Origin: Actinomycetes bacterium
Lineage (GTDB): Bacteria > Actinomycetota > Acidimicrobiia > Acidimicrobiales > RAAP-2
Assembly (NCBI GenBank): GCA_025352305.1
Contig: JANXTQ010000112.1
Span: 1-8,692 of the forward strand
DNA length: 8,692 bases
Reading direction: 5' to 3'
Shown here piece after piece: positions 1 through 7,200 of this stretch; the first letter of the stretch is position 1; each line of letters opens with the position of its first letter. Under the pieces are notes generated by a model. The model was given only the letters and a program-made list of their open reading frames with translations, did no database searches and was not told the origin of the DNA. A program made the translations under genes and the position numbers.

Positions 1-296
1 TGTCGCATAGGTACCGGAGTCAGAGTGAAAAACGGGTGCCCGACTTCTATACGGGGTTGACCGCTTTTGGTAAACCAGTTCAGGGACAGCGAATCATTTC
101 GCATCGTTGAGAATCCCGAGTGGTGAAGTTTGAGTACTTTCGAAGTCAGGGTCGTGAGCTGAAGAGAGACTTCGAAAATGCGCGGGGTCTGCCTCTTGTG
201 CCAGCAAAGATCTGGCTCACGGACGGACGTCTAAGTGAGTAACCCATTCATCGTTGGGAGACTGCTCTACCGTTCGCGAGTTTCTCGGCCCGGCGT
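1..296. other. 5' edge region, no confident gene
   Basis: No gene can be assigned here. The third plus-strand frame is open from the window edge to a TGA at 108-110. It is open again from 111 to a TAA at 240-242, with adjacent GTG codons at 120 and 123. The encoded 40-odd residues (VVKFEYFRSQ...DGRLSE) look protein-like but match no family I know. The antiparallel frame in the same codon register is open from about 226 to the edge, with an ATG at 104, so the openness may be only compositional. I see no tRNA, transposon end or clear promoter. A decayed gene ending here is possible. Confidence 0.3.
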
Positions 297-614
297 ATGC
301 TCCAAATTGTGAAAGTCCCGATCGCCTGCACTCTTCTGCCGGCTGATGCCAGTTCTCAACTCAGAGATTGGCGTGAGATGCTCCCCCGACTCACGAGTCG
401 TTCCGAACGCATATCACCAAATCGACTCGAACATACGCTCAGTCCCGACGCCGACATCCGGGCTCTCCTCAATCTCGCCCAACGTGAAGCGGCCTGTTGC
501 TCGTTCTTCTCGTTCTCAATTGAGATTCAGCCAGATCGACTGGTGCTGGCAGTTAAGGTCCCGGATGATGCGATCGAGATTCTCGATGGACTCGTCGCTG
601 ATTGGGCCACTTAA
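297..614 (+). CDS. Small Cys-Cys motif protein, function unknown
   Basis: A 105-residue cytoplasmic protein with no signal peptide or membrane segment. The N-terminus carries VPIACTL (Cys11), followed by a W-containing helix (about 20-32). The C-terminal half has the signature QREAACCSFFSFSIEI (about 62-77, Cys67-Cys68) and then a beta-rich end with DRLVLAVKVPDDA. This layout recalls small actinobacterial proteins of about 100-110 residues with an 'EQACCxFFxF' signature, often found near metal-responsive regulators. That link is from memory of the family, and no regulator is visible here. The Cys pair could bind metal or be redox active, which is inference. The ATG at 297 is the only good start: the in-frame stop TAA lies at 240, and no strong Shine-Dalgarno is seen. 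Length matches the remembered family, so it is probably intact. Confidence 0.75.
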   Translation: MLQIVKVPIACTLLPADASSQLRDWREMLPRLTSRSERISPNRLEHTLSPDADIRALLNLAQREAACCSFFSFSIEIQPDRLVLAVKVPDDAIEILDGLVADWAT

Positions 615-832
615 CTCTCAGTAGTCCAACTGGTCCCATCTTGCCGATTGGCCAAGAGACAGTGCATCTTCCGACGCCCCGACCAATGTCCGGGGACTGC
701 AGACGACTCTTCGATGGACCAACGACTTGCTCGAGGGAGTGGAACCCACCGTCGTCGCTTCTATGACTTGGCGAAAGGTGCCATTGTTACTGCCGACTCA
801 CGCTCGCTAGGTTGATGGAGGAGGTTCGTGAC
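615..832. other. Intergenic region with a short GC hairpin
   Basis: The stretch between the Cys-Cys protein and the DUF3293 gene contains a five-base perfect stem, CCCCG (677-681) with CGGGG (691-695), around a nine-base loop. It sits about 60 bases after the upstream stop and has no T-run, so it is at best a weak terminator. The plus frame used by the upstream gene stays open from 615 to a TGA at 813-815, with an ATG at 714, but the product resembles nothing known and I do not call it. Confidence 0.3.
817..824 (+). promoter_or_regulatory. Ribosome binding site of the DUF3293 gene
   Basis: GGAGGAGG is a near-perfect Shine-Dalgarno sequence. It lies 8 bases before GTG 833 and 11 before ATG 836. 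It therefore excludes the longer in-frame starts TTG 812 and ATG 815, whose codons would overlap the site. Confidence 0.8.
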
Positions 833-1270
833 GTGATGAATAACTTTGATCAAGTCGAGTTCGAACGGCTGGTGAGTCTCTATCTGGCTACTGAGGTCAC
901 GGTCTCAGTTGACGAAATTTTACTTCCTGCTCCCGACGCTGTCGCTCAGATCGGCTCACCAATCCACGTGATCACCGCCTGGAACCCGGGGAACGAGCGA
1001 CCGACAGATGAAATGAACCAAAAAGCTAACGCTCTTCTTCGCGAAGATTTGAGGGTGCTCAGCGACAATGTGTTTCAGGCCATCGGCAAAGATCCCTCGT
1101 CTGACCACGCGGAAAAGAGTTGGGCAGTTACCGGAATCTCTGACGAAGACGCAATTGCCCTTGGAGCGAGATATCGCCAAGTTGCAATCTTTCGCCTCGA
1201 TGCCGAGTATCAAACCGTCTTGAATTGTGATGGGACCTCGAGCCGCACTCGGAAATACTCCGAGTCATGA
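833..1270 (+). CDS. DUF3293 family protein
   Basis: A soluble protein of about 145 residues of unknown function. The DUF3293 hallmark is HVITAWNPGNERPT near residues 44-57 (numbered from ATG 836). It is followed by the helix MNQKANALLREDL, a central tryptophan (Trp96, KSWAVTG), and the late motif ARYRQVAIFRLD at about 111-122, as in the family pattern 'iTAwNP ... N ... L ... W.e ... a..lg..f.QvAif'. Length agrees with a single complete domain. GTG 833 is preferred because the strong Shine-Dalgarno is 8 bases upstream; ATG 836 is nearly as good and changes only one residue. The gene stands alone, with 218 bases before it and a transposase relic directly after it. The last residues (SSRTRKYSES) are probably disordered. 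Family assignment is fairly sure; the role is unknown. Confidence 0.82.
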   Translation: MMNNFDQVEFERLVSLYLATEVTVSVDEILLPAPDAVAQIGSPIHVITAWNPGNERPTDEMNQKANALLREDLRVLSDNVFQAIGKDPSSDHAEKSWAVTGISDEDAIALGARYRQVAIFRLDAEYQTVLNCDGTSSRTRKYSES

Positions 1271-1299
1271 ACACGGCCACGGCGGGGTCGTCGCCGTGA

Positions 1300-1473
1300 A
1301 TCAACAAAGTACTCAACACAGGAGCAACGTTCACCCAGGTTGCGCCTCAACTTGGGGTTGATCGTCACGCACTTCATCGGTGGATCTCGCGAAATGTCAA
1401 GCGCAGTCTCGAGGCGCTCGCAACGAGGTTGCCTAAGGCTCACATTTGCCCAGTCAGAGAGTGCGTGAGTTGA
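1300..1473 (+). pseudogene. Relic of an IS481-type transposase, N-terminal HTH only
   Basis: Read in the frame starting at 1300, this gives a stretch with no start codon that resembles the helix-turn-helix region of IS481-family transposases. It contains VLNTGATFTQVAPQLGVDRH, then ALHRWISR, LEALATRL and HICP, ending at TGA 1471-1473. In intact members the order is 'VLxxGxSVTEVAxxxGVSRQxVHxWxxRY...GLxGLADRSxRPxxCPH', and the match follows that order over about 50 residues. The catalytic DDE domain is missing: the sortase operon terminus begins right after, and a TGA at 1297-1299 closes the frame on the left. It is therefore a degraded fragment rather than a mobile element. I found no terminal inverted repeats or target duplication. 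Chance similarity cannot be ruled out from a stretch this short. Confidence 0.5.
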
Positions 1474-1495
1474 CCCTTCGGGCGCCCCCGGGCGC
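1474..1495 (-). terminator. Candidate terminator of the sortase operon
   Basis: A GC-rich hairpin lies 20-40 bases past the sortase stop in its direction of transcription: GCGCC (1482-1486) pairs with GGCGC (1491-1495) around CCCG. A second small stem, CCC-TTC-GGG (1474-1482), adjoins it. No T-run follows on the minus strand, so this would be a non-canonical or Rho-assisted terminator. Confidence 0.4.
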
Positions 1496-1515
1496 GGGAA
1501 TCTCCGGTCACTCGA

Positions 1516-2199
1516 TCAGGGCGAGGGCTGATTCGCCGACGACGCCGGTATCACGGCCGTCAGGGACGTATAGACGACGATGTTGGAAAGATAGCTACCC
1601 GTCTGGTGGTCGAACACACCTCCGCAAGTCACCAGCTGCAACGCGCTCGATCCGTGTGATCCGTAAACCCGTTGGGAAGGGAACTGGCCGTTCGGATACA
1701 TCGCCACCGATTTGACCGCGAACTGGGCGGTCGTTCCATCGGCGAGTTCGACGTCCACCTGGTCACCAACGGCCAGCGTGCGCAGCTGGAAGAACACCCC
1801 GGGTCCGAGGTAACTGTCGACGTGTCCAAGGATGACGGCGGAACCAATCTGGCCCGGCGTCGGACCCAATCGGAACCACCCCGGTTGTTTCGTGCCGGTG
1901 GGCACCTGCACGGTGCCGTCAAAGTTGAGTCCGAGACTGAGCAGCGACACGGACATGCCGAGGGCCGGAATGCGGAGCCGTAGGGGCACGGACCGCTGGG
2001 TAGCAAGGGTCTGGGCGAGCGAGGGTGCAGTGATCGCGGCTTTTTTGGCGACCTTCGACGGAAGGGGCCCAGCCAAAGAATGATCGCTGCCTACGAAACC
2101 CAACACAATCAACAGCACACCGGCCACCGCCAGCGCTCCCGCAACGGTCCATGCCGGTCTCCCGCGTGCCACGACGCGCTTCGTCCGGTCCCCGATCAT
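1516..2199 (-). CDS. Sortase, class E/F-like, N-terminally anchored
   Basis: A 227-residue cysteine transpeptidase, predicted to cut a sorting signal at the outer membrane face and link the substrate to the cell envelope. After a short basic cytoplasmic start, one hydrophobic anchor spans about 17-36. A linker follows, then the sortase barrel from about 72 (PLRLRIPALGMSVSLL) to 212. The catalytic His126 is in ILGHVDS and the catalytic Cys192 in LQLVTCGGVFD. The GWFRLGPTPGQ stretch (107-117) is typical of actinobacterial class E/F enzymes. Oddly, no Arg or Lys follows the Cys: the strand where sortases usually carry the active-site Arg reads SYLSNIVVYTSL. The start overlaps the stop of the DUF3494 gene (ATGA, 2196-2199), so translation is probably coupled; no separate Shine-Dalgarno is clear. 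The likely substrate is the DUF3494 protein encoded just upstream. Confidence 0.93.
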   Translation of the reverse strand: MIGDRTKRVVARGRPAWTVAGALAVAGVLLIVLGFVGSDHSLAGPLPSKVAKKAAITAPSLAQTLATQRSVPLRLRIPALGMSVSLLSLGLNFDGTVQVPTGTKQPGWFRLGPTPGQIGSAVILGHVDSYLGPGVFFQLRTLAVGDQVDVELADGTTAQFAVKSVAMYPNGQFPSQRVYGSHGSSALQLVTCGGVFDHQTGSYLSNIVVYTSLTAVIPASSANQPSP

Positions 2200-3272
2200 G
2201 ATGACGACGTGAGCGCCTCGACCTTCGTGCCGTCATGGCGACGGCGAACGGCCAAGGCCGCGAACCCGGTCGAGGTGAAAAGAGCCAACGCGCCCAAGCC
2301 CAATAGCACCCCGTCACGGGAGTGAGCGGCACCTCCGAAGCCAGTATGCGGCGAACCAACCGGAATCGGGGTCGTTGTTCCCGTCGTTTCGGTGGTGGTG
2401 GTAGTGGGGGTGGCGACGGTGCATGCCGTCGGCGCGGTGATGGTATTGGCATCGAGGCTGACCTCGCCGTTGCGCACGAGAACCCGACCCTGTACGGTTG
2501 CCTTCGAGTCCAGCGTCGCCGAGGTTAGGGCCATAATGTTGCCCACAAAGGTACTGGCCGACCCGAGGGTGGCCGAGCTGCTCACCACCCAGAACACGTT
2601 GCAGGCCTGAGCGCCGTTGACCAACCGCACGACGCTGTGCGACGCAGTGACCAACGAAGACGACGCCTGAAAGACGAACACGGCGTTGGGATCACCCTGA
2701 CCGTTGAGCACCAGTGGGCTCGCCGCGGTGATATTGGCCGTGGCTGCACCGCCGAAGGCATACACACCCGTAGTCAGCGTTTTGCCCCCGAGCTGGTTGT
2801 CACCGGCGCTGAATGTTGATGTCGGCGGTTGTCCCGCGGCCGCCACGTACGCCGTCTTGAGGTCGTTTTTGGCTGTGGTCAAGAGGGCCGGGTTGTTGAC
2901 ATTGCCCGCCGGGCCGGTCCCGTTAGTCGAGAAGATGGACCCGGTGACCTCAGCTTGGGTCAGTCCCGCGTAGTTAGTTCCTGCAGCCGGGCTTAAGCCA
3001 ACATCTCCAGTGATTGAGGACGTGGGCACGTTGGTCACCGCGGTCGCTCCCAATACAGCGAAAGGCGTTGCCGTGCGTAGCAGCACCTTCTGGGCAGCCG
3101 AGGCCGTTTCGGTGAACGCCGTACCCACCAGCAGCATGGCGAGTAGAGGGCTGGCCACGAGCATCGTATTGGTGCGCCACGTGTGGGTGAACCGTGAACG
3201 AGTTCGCCGATGCGATGGTCGAGCGGGCAACACCGCCCCTTGATGGACGGATGAGAACCAGGCGAATTGCAT
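2196..3272 (-). CDS. DUF3494 ice-binding family protein with sortase sorting signal
   Basis: A 358-residue surface protein. A long basic N-region (about 1-36) precedes a hydrophobic core at 37-54 and a likely signal peptidase site near TASA-AQ (59/60). The DUF3494 beta-solenoid domain covers about 62-284. Its hallmarks are TPFAVLGATAVTN, SSITGDVGLSPAAGT, LGGKTLTTGVYAF, GQGDPNAVFVFQ, NGAQACNVFWVVSSSATLG and NTITAPTAC; the two Cys may form a disulfide. A Thr-rich linker (about 285-303) leads to a sorting signal: PHTG at 308-311 followed by FGG, a hydrophobic helix at 321-342 and the tail RRRHDG. The fold is known from ice-binding and ice-adhesion proteins, but many members come from non-cold bacteria, so ice binding is not proven here. 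ATG 3272 is chosen because AAGGGA sits 6 bases upstream; a TTG at 3293 would overlap that site. It is the first gene of an operon with the sortase. Confidence 0.93.
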   Translation of the reverse strand: MQFAWFSSVHQGAVLPARPSHRRTRSRFTHTWRTNTMLVASPLLAMLLVGTAFTETASAAQKVLLRTATPFAVLGATAVTNVPTSSITGDVGLSPAAGTNYAGLTQAEVTGSIFSTNGTGPAGNVNNPALLTTAKNDLKTAYVAAAGQPPTSTFSAGDNQLGGKTLTTGVYAFGGAATANITAASPLVLNGQGDPNAVFVFQASSSLVTASHSVVRLVNGAQACNVFWVVSSSATLGSASTFVGNIMALTSATLDSKATVQGRVLVRNGEVSLDANTITAPTACTVATPTTTTTETTGTTTPIPVGSPHTGFGGAAHSRDGVLLGLGALALFTSTGFAALAVRRRHDGTKVEALTSSS

Positions 3273-3278
3273 CGCGAA

Positions 3279-3284
3279 TCCCTT
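3279..3284 (-). promoter_or_regulatory. Ribosome binding site of the DUF3494 gene
   Basis: On the minus strand AAGGGA lies 6 bases before ATG 3272. This favours that start over the in-frame TTG at 3293. Confidence 0.6.
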
Positions 3285-3310
3285 CAACCACAACCGAAAT
3301 AGGCAACAGT

Positions 3311-3329
3311 CGCCGACGAACGTTCGGCG
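3311..3329. repeat. Nested palindrome in the DUF3494 leader
   Basis: CGCCGA (3311-3316) and TCGGCG (3324-3329) form a perfect six-base inverted repeat. Overlapping it is a ten-base perfect palindrome CGAACGTTCG (3317-3326). It lies about 40 bases upstream of the DUF3494 start codon, a position that suits an operator or a leader hairpin. Its function is inferred only from symmetry and place. Confidence 0.5.
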
Positions 3330-3398
3330 TAATCCACCCTACGTCAGCAGTACCTAACTAGCAAGACATTTCAAGCTGTGGCATTCGACGTGTCTTAT

Positions 3399-3413
3399 GT
3401 TCCTAAGTGGAAC
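3399..3413. repeat. Inverted repeat GTTCC-N5-GGAAC
   Basis: A perfect five-base dyad with a five-base spacer lies midway between the divergent genes. It is the size of a dimeric repressor site. It differs from the actinobacterial LexA box (GAAC-N4-GTTC order), and I cannot name a regulator. Confidence 0.4.
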
Positions 3414-3480
3414 TTTCTCAGCCACTGTGCTCGGGCTCTGTTGCTAATTTCCCAAAATCCAGCTTTACGGCGACAAGGCA

Positions 3481-3505
3481 TCGCAAGGGAGATAAGGAGT
3501 TGCGA
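3481..3505 (+). repeat. Inverted repeat followed by ATTTT
   Basis: TCGCAA (3481-3486) pairs with TTGCGA (3500-3505) around a 13-base purine-rich loop that contains AAGGAG, and ATTTT follows. It lies 50-80 bases upstream of the membrane-protein gene and looks like a weak leader attenuator. The stem is short and AT-containing, so chance is possible. Confidence 0.3.
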
Positions 3506-3551
3506 ATTTTCCGCCGGTACTGCCTCCTCGATTTATCGGCGCATATTTCAT

Positions 3552-3555
3552 AAGG
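3552..3555 (+). promoter_or_regulatory. Weak ribosome binding site of the membrane-protein gene
   Basis: AAGG lies 7 bases before GTG 3563 but only 1 base before GTG 3557. The spacing favours the second GTG as the start. Confidence 0.45.
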
Positions 3556-3562
3556 TGTGATC

Positions 3563-4081
3563 GTGGCACGGACTCCGACCAAAACTCCCAAACCGTCCCG
3601 ACTCGACTACGCGAGCGCAGTGGCCATTGTGGCCTTGTGCGCGGTCGCCATGTCAGTCGTCAACGGCGTCTGGCTCACGAATTCACCTCGACCTCACGAC
3701 GGTGCTCCTGGGACAACGAAACTCATGGGTTCGAGTTACGCCACCATCGTGCTGATTGCGGCCGCCATTCTTTTGGCAGTCGCCGTGATCAGTTGTTTCA
3801 CAACTTCCAGATCGATTCGTCGGCTGGGCGCCGTATGTGATGCGACCATTCTGGTGCTCATTTTGATGCGCTGCGCCATCCAAACCGCGCGCGACAGCAA
3901 CGTACCCGGTGCGATGTTCTCTCACGCTATTCGGCTCCATACCGCGTCCGCCTTGCCATTCCTCTGTGCGCTGATAGTGGCGTTTCTGCTTAGCGCTTCT
4001 GCATATCGAAATCGCCCGTGGTACTCGAGCGATCGACGTCGGGGGCACTTCGTAAGGTCGATCGTGGGCGGTACGAATTGA
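3563..4081 (+). CDS. Four-helix membrane protein of unknown function
   Basis: A 172-residue protein (GTG start) that I do not recognise. A basic, Pro/Lys-rich N-terminus (ARTPTKTPKPSR) precedes four hydrophobic segments at about 16-36, 57-76, 87-104 and 122-142. The C-terminal tail is Arg-rich (YRNRPWYSSDRRRGHF). The basic N- and C-termini and even helix number suggest both ends face the cytoplasm. The loop between helices 1 and 2 (NSPRPHDGAPGTTK) would be outside. No catalytic motif is visible. GTG 3557 is an alternative start that would add two residues. It lies 168 bases upstream of the large secreted protein on the same strand, so the two might be co-transcribed, but the gap leaves room for a separate promoter. 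Hydropathy and codon pattern make it a credible gene. Confidence 0.7.
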   Translation: MARTPTKTPKPSRLDYASAVAIVALCAVAMSVVNGVWLTNSPRPHDGAPGTTKLMGSSYATIVLIAAAILLAVAVISCFTTSRSIRRLGAVCDATILVLILMRCAIQTARDSNVPGAMFSHAIRLHTASALPFLCALIVAFLLSASAYRNRPWYSSDRRRGHFVRSIVGGTN

Positions 4082-4236
4082 TTGACTCAACGTTTTATGA
4101 TGAACGCCTGGACTGAATCTCCGAGAACGAAGCAGCAACCAGTGTTTTTCTACCCGTTCGCAGAGAGTCAGCACCGGTATTGACATAGTGGGTATGGTCT
4201 CGACCAACGCCGAGTTGTCCGAGAAGTGCCACGACC

Positions 4237-4242
4237 AGGAGA
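4237..4242 (+). promoter_or_regulatory. Ribosome binding site of the propeller/FN3 gene
   Basis: AGGAGA lies 7 bases before ATG 4250. It fixes that start rather than the in-frame GTG at 4226, which lies upstream of the site. Confidence 0.75.
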
Positions 4243-4249
4243 CACGTCC

Positions 4250-7200
4250 ATGAGTGAGCAAGACCAGATTCAATCGATGATGTCTCAACGACGCTTCGGC
4301 GCGCGTTCGAGGGCGCGGCGACTTCAGGCGTCTGGCGCACTATTGCTGATGTCAACACTGGTAGGAGTTCCCTTGGCGGGTGCTTTGACCTCATCTAGCG
4401 TCGGGACCGCCCCGTTTGGAATCGCCGTAGATGCGTCGCGTGGCACCTACCTAGTCACCAGCCAAACCAACGGCACCGTCACATTGATGAACTCGGCCAC
4501 CAACACGTCAATCTCAACCCTGTCGGTCGGCAGTGGCCCGCTAGGTGTCGCAGTTGATCCCACCCTCGCTGAAGGTTTCGTTGCGGTCGCGAACGACAAA
4601 AACCTAATTGTCATTAACAGCGTTACTAACTCGCTGCTGAAGACCGTTTCGGTCGGCACCCAACCCCAAGCCGTTGCGGTCAATACCGTCACGCACAAGG
4701 TTTACGTCGCCAACTTTTCCGACGGGACGGTGTCGGTGGTCGACGCCAATAGCTACCACGTCGACGCGACCATCGCCGTGGGACTGGGAGTTGCGGCCAT
4801 CGCGGTCGATAGTGCGACCAACACGATCTATGCCGCCAACTCCGGCGGCAGCTCCGTCAGCGTCATAAATGGCGTCACTAACTCGGTGACAACCACCGTC
4901 ACCGTCGGAGCGTTCCCGGACGGAATCGCTGTCAACGTCGCCACGGACGAGATATATGTGGCCAGCGCGAACGCCCACAACGTCTCGATCATCGACGGTT
5001 CGTCCAACACGGTGACGTCCACACTGGCGATTGGGGGAACCCCCACCGCCGTAGCCGTGAACCCCGTTACCGACCTGATCTACGTCGCGAGTTTTTCAGC
5101 TGGCAGTGTCGGGGTCATTAACGGAGCTACCAACTCGATTGAAGGTTCTCTCACGGTCGGCAACTCTCCCCGAGGAATCGGAGTGAACAGTGCTACCAAT
5201 ACGATTTACGTCGCTAACGCAAACTCGAACTCTGTTTCAGTGCTGAGCGGCACGACCAACATTGTTTCCAACACCGTTGCCCTTGGTGTTAGTTCGCCCA
5301 ATGCCTACGCCGTTGCGGTGGACCCTGGTCTGAACGAGATCTACAGTGCGAACTTTGATGAAAGTTCGGTGTCGGTGATCAGCGGGAGTACCCACGCAGC
5401 GGTCGTGCCCGACATTCACGTGAGCAATATTTCTAGCGGAGGAGCATCGGCGATCGCCGTTAATGCTCTGACCCACCGCGTCTATGTCACGAACTACTTC
5501 GACAATTCGTTGACGGTCATTAATGCACTTACCCACAGCGTGGTAACCACCATCACTGTCGGCACGGCGCCCTACGGAGTTGCGGTCAATCCCGTAACCA
5601 ACACGATTTACGTCTCTAATAACGCAAGCAACAACATTTCCGTCATCAACGGCGCCACTAACGTCGCCGCCACGCCAATCAGCCTGGCGGCGAACAGTCA
5701 GCCGATTGGGATCGCCGTAAATCCTCAGACCAACACCATCTACGTGGCGGAGAACAATCTGAATTTTCTCGCCGCTATTAATGGTGCAACCCAAGCCGTA
5801 ACGACAACGCTCACCCTTGGCGGTCCCTACGGGCTTGCCATAAACGCTGCTACGAACATGGTCTACATCTCGACGGTGACCGGCAACAGTCTGTCGGTAT
5901 ACGACGCGACGGCCGGCTCAATTCTCACCTCCACCAACCTTGGGAACTCGCCAGGCGCGGTCGCAGTCGACGCCGCGACGAACACTGAGTACGTCACGGT
6001 GTCGGCCAATAACAATGTTGTTGTTCTCAACGGTGCGCTCAGCCAAACGGTGGCCAAGATCATTACGGGAACGGGCCCACGAGGCATTGCCTTTAATGAT
6101 CAGACCAACATGGTGTTCGTCGCCAATCGGCTGGCCAATTCACTGAGTTTCGTGGACGCCACATCATTGGCGGAGGCGCCACTGATTGATTCATCGAGCG
6201 GCGGCGTCGCCACGGCGTCACTTTCTTGGAGTATCCCGCGTTCGGGTGGCTCTCCCATAACGTCCTACGCCGTCAGCGCGGCTCCAGCGAACGGCCCGGC
6301 AATCACTAAATCCGTACCCGCATCTCAGTTGAGCGCTACGTTCAGCGGACTCGCCAACAACACGACGTACTCCTTTACCGTGACGGCCGTCACCAATTAC
6401 GGAGCGGGATCGGCGTCGGTTCCAACGATGGTTCCAACAACCAATGTGACCGTTCCCGATTCGCCCACCGTTAATTTCACCGACGTCGGTGACGGAAATG
6501 TCACGGTTGCGTGGGCCACGGCCGCAGATGGAAATAGCCCGATTATTTTTTATCTGGTGACCTATACGACCGGTTCAATCACACGAACTGATGTACTCGA
6601 CCCGACAGCCTTTAGCGACAACATCTACGGACTCACCAACGGCCTTCAGTACGCCGTCACTGTTCAGGCGGTAAACGCTTTGGGCGCGAGTGGTCCGTCG
6701 GCTACCTCGAACCTAACTCCCGTGGCTGCACCGAATCCACCCACGGCAGTAAGCGCCATTGCTCACAACACGACAGCTCAGGTGAGCTGGCACATGCCGA
6801 TTGGTAACGGCGGCACCGCGATCACGTCGTATACCGCAACCGCGACGCCCGGTGGAGCTTTCTGCACCGTCAGCGCGCCAGCATTGAACTGCACGGTGAC
6901 GGGACTCTCTTATGGAACTCCCTACAGCTTCGCCGTCGTGGCGACCAATAGCGTCGGTCCCTCAGTGGCGTCGACGTCGTCAAGCCAGGTCACTCCGGCC
7001 ACGACTCCCAATGCGCCCACTCTGGTGAGTGCCGTTGGGGGCGTACATTCCATAACGCTGAGCTGGCATGCGCCCTCGGTTAATGGCGGAGCACCGGTGA
7101 CCGGCTACAAGATCTACGTTGGGACCACTTCGGGCCACGAATCCACTAACTCAGTAAACGGAACGCCGGTAACGGGAACGAGTTACGTGATCAAGAATTT

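Larger units (their letters stand above)
3273..3562. promoter_or_regulatory. Divergent intergenic region between surface operon and membrane gene
   Basis: About 290 bases separate the DUF3494-sortase operon (leftward) from the membrane-protein gene (rightward), so both promoters should lie here. No convincing -35/-10 pair is visible; TTGAAA on the minus strand near 3369-3374 lacks a good partner. The region does contain three dyads, at 3311-3329, 3399-3413 and 3481-3505. A 60-codon frame at 3378-3560 shows no family features and I do not call it. Confidence 0.45.

Noticed and set aside
615..815. Open frame with ATG 714 (33 codons) before the DUF3293 gene
   Set aside because: Arg-rich product with no recognisable features and no ribosome binding site.
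1919..2452. 177-codon minus-strand frame across the DUF3494/sortase junction
   Set aside because: It overlaps both real genes on the same strand in another phase. Its Pro/Arg-rich content is a frame artefact.
3399..3413. LexA/SOS box
   Set aside because: The half-sites are in the opposite order (GTTCC...GGAAC) to the actinobacterial LexA consensus GAAC-N4-GTTC.
3378..3560. 60-codon plus-strand frame whose stop overlaps GTG 3557
   Set aside because: No Shine-Dalgarno or family signature; it occupies the divergent promoter region. The GTGA overlap is likely chance.
4180..4185. TTGACA as a -35 box for the propeller gene
   Set aside because: No acceptable -10 element lies 16-19 bases downstream; TATGGT at 4193-4198 is far too close.
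3683..4288. 201-codon minus-strand frame opposite the membrane protein
   Set aside because: His/Arg/Ser-rich with no motif. The plus-strand gene has clear hydrophobic segments.
5237..5794. 185-codon minus-strand frame inside the propeller gene
   Set aside because: It is antisense to a clear repeat-protein gene. Its Val/Asp/Gly/Arg-rich repeats mirror the blade repeats, and no family features are seen.
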